60,000 bases of DNA from Thalassoroseus pseudoceratinae (GTDB lineage Bacteria > Planctomycetota > Planctomycetia > Planctomycetales > Planctomycetaceae): assembly GCF_011634775.1 (NCBI RefSeq), contig NZ_JAALXT010000006.1:1-60000 (forward strand), written 5' to 3'. The notes beneath the pieces were generated by a model, which was given only the letters and a program-made list of their open reading frames with translations, searched no databases and was not told where the DNA came from. Both the position numbers and the translations under genes were made by a program. Positions 43,771 through 52,942 of the stretch are shown here, piece by piece (the first letter of the stretch is position 1; every line of letters starts with the position of its first letter).

Positions 43771-44772
43771 TTACGGCACGAAGTGGAATTCGCCGCCGTT
43801 TTGGCGGGCGATTTGACGGAGGATGGATGAGCCGTCGCGGGTGCCAAAGGCGTACGTGTGCACGCTGGTGCGGTGTTGCCGAAGTTGAATGAGTTCCTTC
43901 TTGATCTCGATCGAAAAATCCCCGTCCGTCAGAAAGTAAATCACATCCGGTTGTAGTCGCAAAGCCAGTGCGAGAGCTTGCCGGGGATCGGTTTCACCAG
44001 CCGGTCGCATGGTTGCCACCCATCGCAGGGACTTCTTGCGGTTCGAGAGTTCTGCGTCGAGCAATCCCCGTGTTGGCATCGGCATGGCTTGCGTGTTGAA
44101 GAAGACGACGAAGAACCGTTGCGGCGAATCGAGCGAAGCAATCGAACGAATCAACTCGACCTGCACTCGCCCGAAACGAGTGCCCCATTCGCTTTCGTGC
44201 GGAGCATTCATGCTCATCGAGGAATCAACCACGTACACGAAACTTTTGCCGGGCTGTTTCATGCCGAAGAACCCGTGACCGGAACCGCTGCCGTCACCGG
44301 TCCCCCCCCCCACGCCACTCCCGCCGGCTTCGAAGAGTCGATTGATCTCGCTTTGGACTGACGTGGCAATCGTTTCTGCGAGATGATCTGCAAGTTCCTC
44401 GCTGCCGGGGTGTTCCGTCGCAATCAGTGGTTTGTCGACCGGGAGTTGCGGTGCTGACTCGATCGGCACCGGCGATGACGGACCGCCCGTTTCCCCGCCA
44501 CCGGTGAGCGAATCCGTCGTTGGGCTTGGTTCCGCTTCGCTTGGAATGACGACTTGCGCGAATTCGGGCGTCGGTTCCACTCGCGACGGCAGAACCGTCA
44601 GTGGCAACAGATCGAATGATGCGTCGGAGTCGGTTTGAAACCACCACAACGTGAGGATGATGAACAACGCCAGATGCACCCCGGCCGAAATCCAGACGCC
44701 CATCATCCACGCACGTTGCGTGCGGACCGTCTCACGGGACGGACCGAGTTTCTGCGACACATGCGTGGGCAT
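43771..44772 (-). CDS. membrane-anchored VWA protein with G10 tract
   Basis: The product is 333 aa from ATG 44772; the frame is open to GTG 44880 (GAGATACA upstream), so the start is uncertain. It has a transmembrane segment at ~22-44 (WMMGVWISAGVHLALFIILT), a proline-rich linker (SEAEPSPTTDSLTGGGETGG), and a VWA-like domain with VVDSSMSMNAP (MIDAS DxSxS form) and VIYFLTDGDFSIEI. In the glycine-rich stretch GSGVGGGTGDGSGSG there are ten consecutive G on the coding strand (44311-44302). Loss or gain of one base would truncate the protein before the VWA domain. It is divergent from the PQQ-protein gene. Function unknown. Confidence 0.75.
   Translation of the reverse strand: MPTHVSQKLGPSRETVRTQRAWMMGVWISAGVHLALFIILTLWWFQTDSDASFDLLPLTVLPSRVEPTPEFAQVVIPSEAEPSPTTDSLTGGGETGGPSSPVPIESAPQLPVDKPLIATEHPGSEELADHLAETIATSVQSEINRLFEAGGSGVGGGTGDGSGSGHGFFGMKQPGKSFVYVVDSSMSMNAPHESEWGTRFGRVQVELIRSIASLDSPQRFFVVFFNTQAMPMPTRGLLDAELSNRKKSLRWVATMRPAGETDPRQALALALRLQPDVIYFLTDGDFSIEIKKELIQLRQHRTSVHTYAFGTRDGSSILRQIARQNGGEFHFVP
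44302..44311 (-). repeat. ten-G homopolymer in coding sequence
   Basis: A run of ten G on the coding strand encodes part of V-G-G-G-T in the VWA membrane protein. Long G tracts in open reading frames are a classical site for slipped-strand phase variation. Confidence 0.7.
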
Positions 44773-45074
44773 GTGCGATCGGGAAAACCAGGTTGTCAGT
44801 CTCGAAAGACGACTCAAATACACTCGCGAAATGCTCCCGGACAACCGTGTCGGAGAAAGAATGCGCGACCAACCCGTCACTGTATCTCATTTTCGGTTTT
44901 CTTGACCTATTTTTCCAAAAATTCTGTGGGCCAGGACCGACGAAGCTCAAAAAGAATGACACTCGTCGTTCCAAACAGTTCGCCAGAAGAATCCTTCGTG
45001 TCCCTGTGCGCTGATCGCCAAAACCGTTAGATTTTTTGGGAGACTCACGGAAATCACGTATAAGGCTGGGAAGC
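44773..45074. other. divergent intergenic region
   Basis: About 300 bp between the VWA gene (minus) and the PQQ-protein gene (plus). It must contain both promoters, or the N-terminal codons of the VWA gene if GTG 44880 is used. No small gene or RNA is recognised. Confidence 0.35.
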
Positions 45075-46715
45075 ATGAGTGAAGATACGGACCGATCACC
45101 GATGACCACCCGTTGGTCGTTGACCACGCGTTTTCTGATTCTGGCGGCCATTTGGATCGTCGCGGTGGCTGTGCATCTTGTGTTGCACAATCTGTTTCAG
45201 GACGATCGCACGAACCAAATCATGATGTTCTACATCGTGCCCCCGACGGCGGTGTTTTGGACACTCGTGTGGTGGGTGGTGCTGGCTCCGTTCTCATGGA
45301 AGACCCGGATCATCACGTTGTTGGTGGGATTATCCACGTCGGGAGCGGCGGTCGCGGGAGCGCTGACATACTACAAGTTCGAAGGGTTTTGGGGCGATTT
45401 CCGGCCCCGATTTTCTCGCCGGGGTGCACCGTCGGCCGAAGACGAATTCCTCGCGTCTCGCAAGAAATCGGACGCCCCCCAGAACAACACCGACGGGGAA
45501 ACTGCCACCGACGTCGAACCACTCACCATTCAACCGGGCGACTGTCCGCAGTTCCGTGGGACCGATCGGAATGGCGTTTATGATTCGGTCAATGTCCCAC
45601 GCGAATGGGATGGAACTCCACCGAAAGAACTTTGGCGACGAAAAGTCGGTCCGGCGTGGTCGTCATTCACGGTTGTCGACGGCCACATCTTTACTCAGAT
45701 GCAAATCGGCGAAGACGAATGCGTCGTCTGTTACGACTTGGAAACCGGTGACGAACTGTGGGTGCATCGAGACGAAGGCGTTCGGTTTTCCGAACCGCGT
45801 GCGGGAACCGGACCGATGGCCACACCGACGTTCGACAACAATCGACTATACACGCTCGGTGCAACAGGCGTTCTCAATTGTCTCGATCCGCAGACCGGCC
45901 AGGAGTTTTGGCAGACGAACATCCTCAAGGATGCGGGGGTGGGCAACCTCGAATGGGGCATGACCGGTTCGCCATTGGTGTTCGATGGCAAAGTCGTCGT
46001 CAACCCGGGTAGCGATGGCGAAGACGCCACCAGCCTGACTGCATATGACGCCGAAACCGGAAAGAAACTGTGGTCCGATGGAACCCGAGGTGCCAGTTAC
46101 AGCGCTCCGATGCTCGCCACAATCGACGGCGTTCAACAGATTCTCATCTTCGATGCCTACGGACTCGCCGGTCACGATGCCGAATCCGGCAAACGACTGT
46201 GGGAGTTCGAATGGACTAACCAACCGGAAGTCAACGTCGCCATGCCGATCATTCGAGAAGATGGTGCAATCCTGATCAGCACCAGTTACGGCGTGGGAAG
46301 CGCGTTGCTTCGCGTCACCCAGTCCAATGGAAAGTGGTCTGCTAAGAAAACCGACTGGGAAGACTCCCCCCAATTCAAACTCAAATTTGGCGATGCCGTG
46401 CAAGACGGCAACACGGTTTACGGACTCAGCGAGACGATCCTCACCGGATTCGATATCGAGAAAGGCAAAATTCTCTGGCGGAAACGTGGCGGATACGGTT
46501 ACGGTCAGGTGTTGCTGGCCGATGGCATCCTGATCGTGCTTAGTGAGGAAGGCGAAGTTTCGTTCGTCGATCCGAATGGATCGAGACAACCGGTACTGGT
46601 GGAATTCCAAGCAATTGAGGGAAAGACGTGGGGGCATCCGGTGGTGGTCCCAGGAAAACTCCTGGTTCGCAACGCCGCCGAGATGGCCTGTTTCGACATT
46701 TCCGAAGTGCCCTAG
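45075..46715 (+). CDS. membrane-anchored PQQ-like beta-propeller protein
   Basis: The 546-aa product starts at ATG 45075, with AAGG nine bases upstream; an in-frame TTG at 45036 is possible. Three hydrophobic helices at the N-terminus (FLILAAIWIVAVAVHLVLHN, VFWTLVWWVVLAP, IITLLVGLSTSGAAVAGAL) are followed by a Pro/Asn-rich linker and a beta-propeller of PQQ-type repeats: DGHIFTQMQIGEDECVVCYD, GDELWVHRDEGV, RLYTLGATGVLNCLDPQTGQ and GKKLWSDGTRGAS, SGKRLWEFEWT and so on. The start of the propeller (GDCPQFRGTDRNGVYDS) is a planctomycete hallmark. It probably resides in the periplasm as a scaffold or is an orphan quinoprotein; no PQQ catalytic residues are obvious. Confidence 0.8.
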   Translation: MSEDTDRSPMTTRWSLTTRFLILAAIWIVAVAVHLVLHNLFQDDRTNQIMMFYIVPPTAVFWTLVWWVVLAPFSWKTRIITLLVGLSTSGAAVAGALTYYKFEGFWGDFRPRFSRRGAPSAEDEFLASRKKSDAPQNNTDGETATDVEPLTIQPGDCPQFRGTDRNGVYDSVNVPREWDGTPPKELWRRKVGPAWSSFTVVDGHIFTQMQIGEDECVVCYDLETGDELWVHRDEGVRFSEPRAGTGPMATPTFDNNRLYTLGATGVLNCLDPQTGQEFWQTNILKDAGVGNLEWGMTGSPLVFDGKVVVNPGSDGEDATSLTAYDAETGKKLWSDGTRGASYSAPMLATIDGVQQILIFDAYGLAGHDAESGKRLWEFEWTNQPEVNVAMPIIREDGAILISTSYGVGSALLRVTQSNGKWSAKKTDWEDSPQFKLKFGDAVQDGNTVYGLSETILTGFDIEKGKILWRKRGGYGYGQVLLADGILIVLSEEGEVSFVDPNGSRQPVLVEFQAIEGKTWGHPVVVPGKLLVRNAAEMACFDISEVP

Positions 46716-46874
46716 ACGATCGGAAACCGTCGCGACAAAAATTTCCAAAAATTTGTTCACCCGGCACTCGCCAATTGACGCAGCGACGATAAAATACCCG
46801 CACTGCGCTCAGAGAGCGGGGTTTCAAGCGGCACGACGCCATTCGCAGTTGGAATTTAACCGACGGACACGTGG

Positions 46875-48092
46875 ATGGACGGTGGGTTGGTGATCGCCGG
46901 GACAACCGGTTTGATGGCTGGTCTTGGTTTACTGGAATCCTGGCGACATCGAAGAACGCTTCATCAAATCGGCACCCGCGTGCACGTCAACGGCACGCGT
47001 GGGAAGTCGAGTGTGACGCGTCTCATTGCAGGTGGAATCATGGCGGGCGGGTTGCGAACCTGCGCCAAAACCACCGGCACACTGCCGCGAATGATTCTTC
47101 CCGACGGCAGTGAATATCCGGTTTTCCGTCCCGGTAAAACAAACGTCATCGAACAGATCCGAATCGTGCGAACTGCGGTAGCGCATGAGGCGGAAGCACT
47201 CGTCATCGAGTGCATGGCGTTGATTCCGTATTTACAATGGCTCTCGCAGGCCCGATTGGTCAATGCAACGCACGCCGTCATTACCAACGCGCGGGCAGAC
47301 CATCTCGATGTGATGGGGCCCGGCGAACAAGACGTGGCGTGGGCATTGGCCGGCATGGTGCCCGCGACTCAAAAGCTGTTTACGGCCGAGCGACGGCATC
47401 TTGATATCTTCAAAAAAGTCTGTGCTGATCGAAACTGCCAACTCATTCCGACAACCGAGGAAGACGTCGCCGCGATCACACCGCTGGACCTGGCGGGGTT
47501 CTCGTATATTGAACACGCCGAGAACGTGGCACTCGCTTTGAAAGTCTGCGAAGACTTGGGCGTTCCGAAGAATGTTGCCCTGCCCGGCATGTGGCAAGTC
47601 AACCGCGACCCCGGCATGATGACGGTCGCCGAACTCGACTGGTTTGGTCGTCGAATCGTCTTCGTTAATGGATTCGCCGCGAACGATCCAGAATCGACCG
47701 AACGCATTTGGAATATGGTTCTGGAACGCTATCCCGACGTTAAACGACGCATCGCGATTTTCAATTGCCGAGCCGACCGCCCCGACCGGTCCCGTCAGTT
47801 GGCGGAAGTGTTGCCCCAATGGCAGGAAGCCGATCACTACTTGTTGATCGGCTCGGGAACGTACATTTTCGCGCGATACGCCGTCAACGCGGGTGTGGAC
47901 GAACGAAAAATCATCATCGCGGAACAAACTCGCGTGGAAGAAGTTTTTGAACGGGTCATCGACATCGCCGGGAAGTCGGCTTTGGTGATGGGCATGGCGA
48001 ACATCGGTGGCCCCGGTTTGGAACTCCTGCGTTATTTCCGTAACCGTAGCGAAACCGGTGAAACGGCCTTCGGCAAAGAACTGAAGACGTAA
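46875..48092 (+). CDS. pgsB: poly-gamma-glutamate synthase PgsB/CapB
   Basis: The 405-aa protein is the ATP-dependent amide ligase of poly-gamma-glutamate synthesis. The P-loop-like motif is HVNGTRGKSSVTRLI (38-51), followed by TTGTLPRMILPDG, FRPGKTNVIEQIRI, VIECMALIPYLQWL, ITNARADHLDVMGP, FNCRADRPDRSRQL and DHYLLIGSGTYIFARY. This matches CapB/PgsB, the Mur-ligase-like subunit. N-terminal helix (VIAGTTGLMAGLGLL) may anchor it to the membrane with PgsC. pgsC and pgsW follow on the same strand; pgsA (CapA) and a hydrolase (PgsS/CapD) are absent. Whether the polymer is secreted, anchored or intracellular is unknown. Confidence 0.93.
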   Translation: MDGGLVIAGTTGLMAGLGLLESWRHRRTLHQIGTRVHVNGTRGKSSVTRLIAGGIMAGGLRTCAKTTGTLPRMILPDGSEYPVFRPGKTNVIEQIRIVRTAVAHEAEALVIECMALIPYLQWLSQARLVNATHAVITNARADHLDVMGPGEQDVAWALAGMVPATQKLFTAERRHLDIFKKVCADRNCQLIPTTEEDVAAITPLDLAGFSYIEHAENVALALKVCEDLGVPKNVALPGMWQVNRDPGMMTVAELDWFGRRIVFVNGFAANDPESTERIWNMVLERYPDVKRRIAIFNCRADRPDRSRQLAEVLPQWQEADHYLLIGSGTYIFARYAVNAGVDERKIIIAEQTRVEEVFERVIDIAGKSALVMGMANIGGPGLELLRYFRNRSETGETAFGKELKT

Positions 48093-48113
48093 GACGAAGT
48101 TAACGGGTCTTCT

Positions 48114-48135
48114 GTAGGATGCGTCGTGACGCATC
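48114..48135 (+). repeat. REP-like inverted repeat, ATGCGTC variant, copy 1
   Basis: GTAG followed by GATGCGTCGTGACGCATC: the ATGCGTC/GACGCAT arms flank a GT centre. It lies in the pgsB-pgsC gap and shares the GTAGG lead and the GTC-GAC core with the other palindromes near 42.2-42.7 kb. Confidence 0.65.
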
Positions 48136-48156
48136 TGAATGCAGTCTGCCACTTGC

Positions 48157-48175
48157 GGTGCGTCACGACGCATCC
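48157..48175 (-). repeat. REP-like inverted repeat, ATGCGTC variant, copy 2
   Basis: GGTGCGTCACGACGCATCC: the same unit in the opposite orientation, 21 bp after copy 1. One arm base differs from a perfect palindrome. The two copies form an inverted pair between pgsB and pgsC. Confidence 0.6.
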
Positions 48176-48200
48176 CGAGAATCTTTCAAGAGCCAAAGAA

Positions 48201-48716
48201 ATGGATCCGCTTTCGACGGCGATCGGCGTGGGGCTGGTCGTCAGTTTGTTGTTCTCCGAATTATTCGGACTCGCCGCCGGTGGGATGGTTGTTCCCGGCT
48301 ACTTTGCGATGTTCCTTGACCGTCCGCTCGATGTCGCACTCACACTCGCCGCGGCATTGCTGACCTATTGGATCGTCTACGCGATGTCGATGGTCGTAAT
48401 CATCTTCGGCAAACGCCGAACTGTGATGATGATTCTCGTGGGCTACCTCGTCGGAACGATCATCCAAACGATTCCGATGGAATCGCTCATTGATATCAGC
48501 CAAACCACCGATCCCTCGACCGGTCTGCCGTTGGCAGGTTTCCGCCCCACGGAATTGCGGGTGATTGGGTTCATCATTCCCGGCTTGCTCGCGATTTGGA
48601 TCGACCGGCAAGGGCTGGTCGAAACACTTTCAATTCTCATTACGGCTTCCGTGACGGTTCGACTCATTCTGATCGTGCTCGGCGTAGATCTGGGAACAGG
48701 AGTCACGCCCCTATGA
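48201..48716 (+). CDS. pgsC: poly-gamma-glutamate biosynthesis protein PgsC/CapC
   Basis: The 171-aa protein starts at ATG 48201, with AAGAG upstream. Its N-terminus MDPLSTAIGVGLVVSLLFSE with LFGLAAGGMVVPGYFAMFLD is the PgsC/CapC signature, and the whole protein is hydrophobic (~5 transmembrane helices). PgsC is the membrane subunit that works with PgsB. The stop overlaps the pgsW start by four bases (ATGA), so pgsC and pgsW are translationally coupled. A pair of REP-like repeats separates it from pgsB, so readthrough between pgsB and pgsC may be modulated. Confidence 0.93.
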   Translation: MDPLSTAIGVGLVVSLLFSELFGLAAGGMVVPGYFAMFLDRPLDVALTLAAALLTYWIVYAMSMVVIIFGKRRTVMMILVGYLVGTIIQTIPMESLIDISQTTDPSTGLPLAGFRPTELRVIGFIIPGLLAIWIDRQGLVETLSILITASVTVRLILIVLGVDLGTGVTPL

Positions 48717-49858
48717 AACGTGTTTATTGGCGTCCGCGAACGGTTTCTCAGGCGGTGGTGGCTTTGGTCGCGATTTTGGCAATCGTCGGCATGGGAGCGG
48801 TCGAATTCTTCCGCACACCGACCAAACAACCGCATTACGAACAGAAAATTCGAGCGGTCGAACGGGCCATCGAGAGTGCCAAAATCATCAAGGAAACTCG
48901 CATTTCCTACGGGTTGTCGATTGATTCGGAAGTCGATTTGTCTGAAAGCGGACTGATCGGTGCTCAAATGACGCCGATCACGACCGTGCCCGGACACCTC
49001 CCAGCCAAGCAGCTTTCGACCAATCCGAATTTCGCCGCCGTTCTGTATGACATGCTGCTGGAATGCGGGGTCGAAGAAGGCGATTTGGTCGCAGTCGGCT
49101 GTTCCGGTTCGTTCCCGGCGTTGAATCTGGCTGCGTACGCGGCGATGGAAGAACTCAAGGTCAATCCGGTGATCATCTCTAGTGCGGGCGCATCGCAGTT
49201 TGGGGCGAACTTCCCGGAGTTACTTTGGATCGACATGGAATCCAAGCTCTACGATGCCGGACTGATTCACTTCCGCTCGGTCGCGTGCTCTGTGGGCGGA
49301 CGAGAAGATGCCGGTTTGAATTTGCCGCCGGAAGGCCAAACCATCGTCGACACCGCGATCAAACGCAACAACTTGAAGCCGATCGACACGGATGATTTCC
49401 TCGAGTCCATCGACACGCGGATGAAGATTTACGATCAACATTCCCGCGGCAACGATTACAAGTGCTACATCAACGTGGGTGGCGGAACGGTGTCCGTGGG
49501 TCGGTCGGTCGGGAAGAAACTTTACCACCCGGGTCTTAACACGAATCCGTCAAGCCGCGCGTTGGCGGTTGATTCCGTGATGAGCCGCTTCGCCCGACGT
49601 GGCACACCGATCATTCACCTCGTGCAGATCGAGCAACTCGCGCAGGAATACGGTCTCGAAACTCCCCAAGGACCGGAACCGGCCATCGGTCAGGGAATCG
49701 TTTTTCTGCAGGACGAACGGAATCGGTGGTTGGCCTTGGGCGTGCTGATCGTGCTACTGATCAGTCTGCGAGCGCTCGTTTTGACGGACCTCGGCTTCCG
49801 CTTGTTCAAAGGTCGTCCTGGCAAAAAGACGACCGGTGAACCCGAACCGATGGTGTAA
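48713..49858 (+). CDS. pgsW: poly-gamma-glutamate system protein PgsW
   Basis: The 381-aa product starts at ATG 48713, overlapping pgsC by four bases. A hydrophobic anchor (AVVALVAILAIVGMGAVEFF) is followed by a large extracytoplasmic part: SYGLSIDSEVDLSESGLIGA, VPGHLPAKQLSTNPNFAAVL, VAVGCSGSFPALNLAAYAAM, INVGGGTVSVG and a C-terminal transmembrane helix (WLALGVLIVLLISLRALVL). From memory this matches the family called PgsW, which occurs next to pgsB and pgsC in bacteria without pgsA; its function is unknown. It ends flush against the convergent DinB-like gene. Confidence 0.8.
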   Translation: MKRVYWRPRTVSQAVVALVAILAIVGMGAVEFFRTPTKQPHYEQKIRAVERAIESAKIIKETRISYGLSIDSEVDLSESGLIGAQMTPITTVPGHLPAKQLSTNPNFAAVLYDMLLECGVEEGDLVAVGCSGSFPALNLAAYAAMEELKVNPVIISSAGASQFGANFPELLWIDMESKLYDAGLIHFRSVACSVGGREDAGLNLPPEGQTIVDTAIKRNNLKPIDTDDFLESIDTRMKIYDQHSRGNDYKCYINVGGGTVSVGRSVGKKLYHPGLNTNPSSRALAVDSVMSRFARRGTPIIHLVQIEQLAQEYGLETPQGPEPAIGQGIVFLQDERNRWLALGVLIVLLISLRALVLTDLGFRLFKGRPGKKTTGEPEPMV

Positions 49859-50335
49859 CTACGCTTCCTGCATTTTTCGCAGCAGCCAGATTTCCCCTGA
49901 ATGGCACGCTTCGTCGTGAAGACCATGCATGATCCGAAACCGCACGCTGACGGTCGCATCGTCGGCTGCGGGTTGGTCGAGTCGTTCGGCGGGGATGTTT
50001 TGAATCGCTCCGTGTAAACGCCCATGTTGCAGCCGGAGCTGCTCGACGACTTCCTGCAAAGATGGCCAGGCATCGGCGGGAATGTCGGCGGGGTTACTCA
50101 TCCAACTGAACATCTCAAACCAACCGTCCGGGCAGGTTGTCTCCGCACCGATGGCCCCCATGGTCAACCATTCGGTCACCACATATGCATGACCGGCGTG
50201 CCAAAGGATATTGTTCTGCAGTCCGGCAGGGGCAAACTTCGCTTGCTCCTCCGTGACGTTATCCAATCGTTTCAACGTCTTTTGACGAACATCGTCGCAG
50301 AGGTTGAGTAACGTGGGATCGGCGGCCTGATACAT
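49859..50335 (-). CDS. DinB-superfamily protein
   Basis: The 158-aa protein is a four-helix DinB/YfiT-like fold. Possible metal-binding histidines are seen: H46 and H49 in ILWHAGHA and, near the C-terminus, H137, H140 and H145 in MHGLHDEACHSGEIW, which is the H-x3-x4-H pattern of this superfamily. Such proteins often act as thiol-dependent transferases or have unknown roles. The stop abuts the pgsW stop with no gap, so the two genes are convergent. Confidence 0.75.
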   Translation of the reverse strand: MYQAADPTLLNLCDDVRQKTLKRLDNVTEEQAKFAPAGLQNNILWHAGHAYVVTEWLTMGAIGAETTCPDGWFEMFSWMSNPADIPADAWPSLQEVVEQLRLQHGRLHGAIQNIPAERLDQPAADDATVSVRFRIMHGLHDEACHSGEIWLLRKMQEA

Positions 50336-50432
50336 GGAATTCGAGCTCCTGGGTGATGTTCAACGTGTGGATGTTTCAGTGTAGCAACCCAGTCGTTAAA
50401 TTGGAGTACGCACTTTTGATTTCGAGTTAATC

Positions 50433-51512
50433 ATGCCGTTTTCTCCACCACTCAACTTCGACACCCCGTTGCGATACGGTTCCTTGGAACTGGGATCGCG
50501 ATATTTGCTTTCCCCGCTAGCCGGATACACGAATTTACCGTTCCGGCGGGTGATTCGTCCGCTCGGCGGGTTGGGATTAGCCACGACCGACCTGGTCAAC
50601 GCGCGTGGTTTGGTGGAAGGCGGACGACTCAGCCAACAACTCATCGAAACCACCGACGACGATTCGCCGTTGTCCGTCCAGATTTTTGGAAACGATCCGC
50701 AAGTGATGGCGGATGCCGCCCGATTATTGGAAGCTCGTGGTGTGGATTCGATCGACATTAACATGGGCTGCCCTGTCGATCATGTCACCAAGACCGGTGC
50801 CGGAGCCAGTCTGATGCAAAACACCGATCGCACGGTTGGCATGGTCGCCAGCGTGGTCGATGCGGTCTCGCTTCCCGTGACGGTGAAGATGCGACTCGGC
50901 TGGGATGAGAACCACATCACCGCCCCGCGATTTGCCCGTTTGTTCGAGGAAGTCGGTGTGGTCGCTATTGCGATTCACGGTCGCACTCGAAGCCAAGGAT
51001 TCTCCGGGAATGTCGATCGCAAGGGCATCCGCCAGGTTGTGGAAGCGGTCGAGTCGATTCCCGTCATCGGCAACGGCGATATCCGCACGATTCCCGATGC
51101 CATTCAAATGTTTCAAGAAACCGGCTGTGCGGGCATTTCGATCGGTCGCGGAGCCCTGGCAAACCCGTGGATTTTTCGGCAACTCTTGGAATGGGAAACC
51201 TGCAACGGACAATACCAACCCGCCGGCGGATTCGATGAGCGTTTGTCGCTGCTTCGGAAACAATTTCGTCTCTTGGAACAGCAACTCGGTTTTGACATAG
51301 CGATCGGCCAGTTCCGCCGAATGGCACATTGGTATCTGAAATCTATGCGAGTTCGTGCCGCACTTCGTCATCGATTCGATCAAGCCAAGACCAACGATGA
51401 ACTCGAAGACGCCCTTCGCGAAATCAACGAAGTCGGTCCGCACACCGGATCACGAGACGCCCTGCCCGATATGCACGTGCCCGTTCCAGGTGGGCCCGTC
51501 GAACGCTGGTGA
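50433..51512 (+). CDS. dus: tRNA-dihydrouridine synthase
   Basis: The 359-aa FMN enzyme reduces uridine in the D-loop of tRNA. Dus motifs: LLSPLAGYTNLPFRRVIRPL, QIFGNDPQVMADAARLLEAR, INMGCPVDHVTKTGAGASL with catalytic cysteine, TVKMRLGWDENH, IAIHGRTRSQGFSG, VIGNGDIRT and CAGISIGRGALANPWIF. It most resembles DusB. The gene is convergent with the corC-type gene, with 10 bp between stops. Confidence 0.93.
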   Translation: MPFSPPLNFDTPLRYGSLELGSRYLLSPLAGYTNLPFRRVIRPLGGLGLATTDLVNARGLVEGGRLSQQLIETTDDDSPLSVQIFGNDPQVMADAARLLEARGVDSIDINMGCPVDHVTKTGAGASLMQNTDRTVGMVASVVDAVSLPVTVKMRLGWDENHITAPRFARLFEEVGVVAIAIHGRTRSQGFSGNVDRKGIRQVVEAVESIPVIGNGDIRTIPDAIQMFQETGCAGISIGRGALANPWIFRQLLEWETCNGQYQPAGGFDERLSLLRKQFRLLEQQLGFDIAIGQFRRMAHWYLKSMRVRAALRHRFDQAKTNDELEDALREINEVGPHTGSRDALPDMHVPVPGGPVERW

Positions 51513-51522
51513 ACTTGGTTCG

Positions 51523-52827
51523 TTACGCTTCATCCGCAGTTGTTGCAGCGAGTGAAAGATCCCGTTCGATCCTCAGTTTCTGCACGCGACGTTCATCGGC
51601 TTCCAGAACAGTCACGCGGAGTTGCCCCCAAACGAAGTCTTCCCGAATCTTGGGGACACGCCCCATATGATTCATCGCGAAGCCACCAATCGTCTCGAAA
51701 TCGCCATCTTCGGGCAGACCAAAATGGAAATGCTCGTTCAGATCGTCGATGTGAACCCGCCCTTCGACTTCCACGATATCCGCTGAAATTCGCCGGAACC
51801 CCTCTTCTTCTTCCGGGTCGTATTCATCGGTGATCTCGCCGACGATTTCTTCGAGAATATCCTCCATCGTGACCAATCCCGCAACGCCGCTGTATTCGTC
51901 GATCACAATCGCGATGTGGATATGTTCCTTTTTCATCATCTCTAATAAACGGTCGATCGGCGTGGTTTCCGGGATGTAGATCGGATCACGCACCCAATCG
52001 CGGAGAGAAATTTCCGTGTTCTCTCCGTTGCTCACATGCCGCAGCAAATCCTTGGCGTACAGAATGCCGATGATGTCGTCGATGGTTTCACCAACCACCG
52101 GCAACCGCGAGTGACCATGTTCCAAGAACACTTCCCGCGCTTCGGGAACAGAGGCATCGACGTGAACCGTCCGCATGTCCGTTCGCGGTGTCATCACGGC
52201 GGCAACGTCTTCGTCTTTTAATTCCATCACCCGATGAATCATCGTGCGGGCTTCGTGATGGAGCAAACCTTCGCGTTGCCCTTCATCGACCACGGTCCGG
52301 ATTTCCTCCGTGAGCATGTCGATTCCGTGATTGGGTTCCGGAACACCTGCCAAGCGGTGGGAAATGGTGTCGAGCCGCAACGCGAAACCAATCAACGGTT
52401 TGGCCAAATACCGAATGACTTGAACACCCCGCCAAAACCGAGCCAAGATCGGCTCCCCGGCGATGCGAGCTAACGACCAGGGCAAAACCACGGTCAAACA
52501 AATCAACAGCGAAAACGCGATGACTGCCTCGGCGGCCAACGCCAACACGGTCCAGAGTTCCGTGGGCCGGCTGAAATGAATCAGGTATTCGAGCGTGAAC
52601 AAGCCGATCAGCAAAGTTGCCGTCACCGTGCCGACAATTTCGACGGCGAGCAAAGCGGTTTCGTATTCCCGCAGGATTTCACCGAATCGTTTGGGGAGCC
52701 CATGCGATCGGCAATACTCGTCGAGCCGGCTGCGGGAAAAATCTCGCAGACAGTACGCCACGAGATTCGTGAACAGGAACAAAGCCGCCAACACAACAAG
52801 TGCCGTTGACAAAACCCAAGGGTTCAA
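51523..52827 (-). CDS. CorC/HlyC-type CBS-domain membrane protein
   Basis: The product is ~434 aa. There is no ATG at the start: the best choice is TTG 52827, with GAGGAG six bases upstream (a TTG at 52845 is also in frame). The N-terminal CNNM-type membrane region has three to four helices (ALVVLAALFLFTNLVAYCL, LLAVEIVGTVTATLLIGL, LALAAEAVIAFSLLICLTVV). Two CBS domains follow (VMTPRTDMRTVHVDASVPEA, DPIYIPETTPIDRLLEMMKK) with DEYSGVAGLVTMEDILEEIV, then a C-terminal CorC_HlyC domain (~340-430). These proteins are thought to support Mg2+/Co2+ efflux; 'hemolysin' is a misnomer. It is the last gene of the phoH-pgpH-ybeY series. Confidence 0.85.
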   Translation of the reverse strand: MNPWVLSTALVVLAALFLFTNLVAYCLRDFSRSRLDEYCRSHGLPKRFGEILREYETALLAVEIVGTVTATLLIGLFTLEYLIHFSRPTELWTVLALAAEAVIAFSLLICLTVVLPWSLARIAGEPILARFWRGVQVIRYLAKPLIGFALRLDTISHRLAGVPEPNHGIDMLTEEIRTVVDEGQREGLLHHEARTMIHRVMELKDEDVAAVMTPRTDMRTVHVDASVPEAREVFLEHGHSRLPVVGETIDDIIGILYAKDLLRHVSNGENTEISLRDWVRDPIYIPETTPIDRLLEMMKKEHIHIAIVIDEYSGVAGLVTMEDILEEIVGEITDEYDPEEEEGFRRISADIVEVEGRVHIDDLNEHFHFGLPEDGDFETIGGFAMNHMGRVPKIREDFVWGQLRVTVLEADERRVQKLRIERDLSLAATTADEA

Positions 52828-52942
52828 CTCTGTCTCCTCTTCCAAGAAATCGAAAGACCGGAAGCCGAGTTGTCCGCCCGTGAGGACGTTGTTCGAATGG
52901 TTTGGATCACACCGAAGTGACCAGATTCAACGATTGTCCCCA

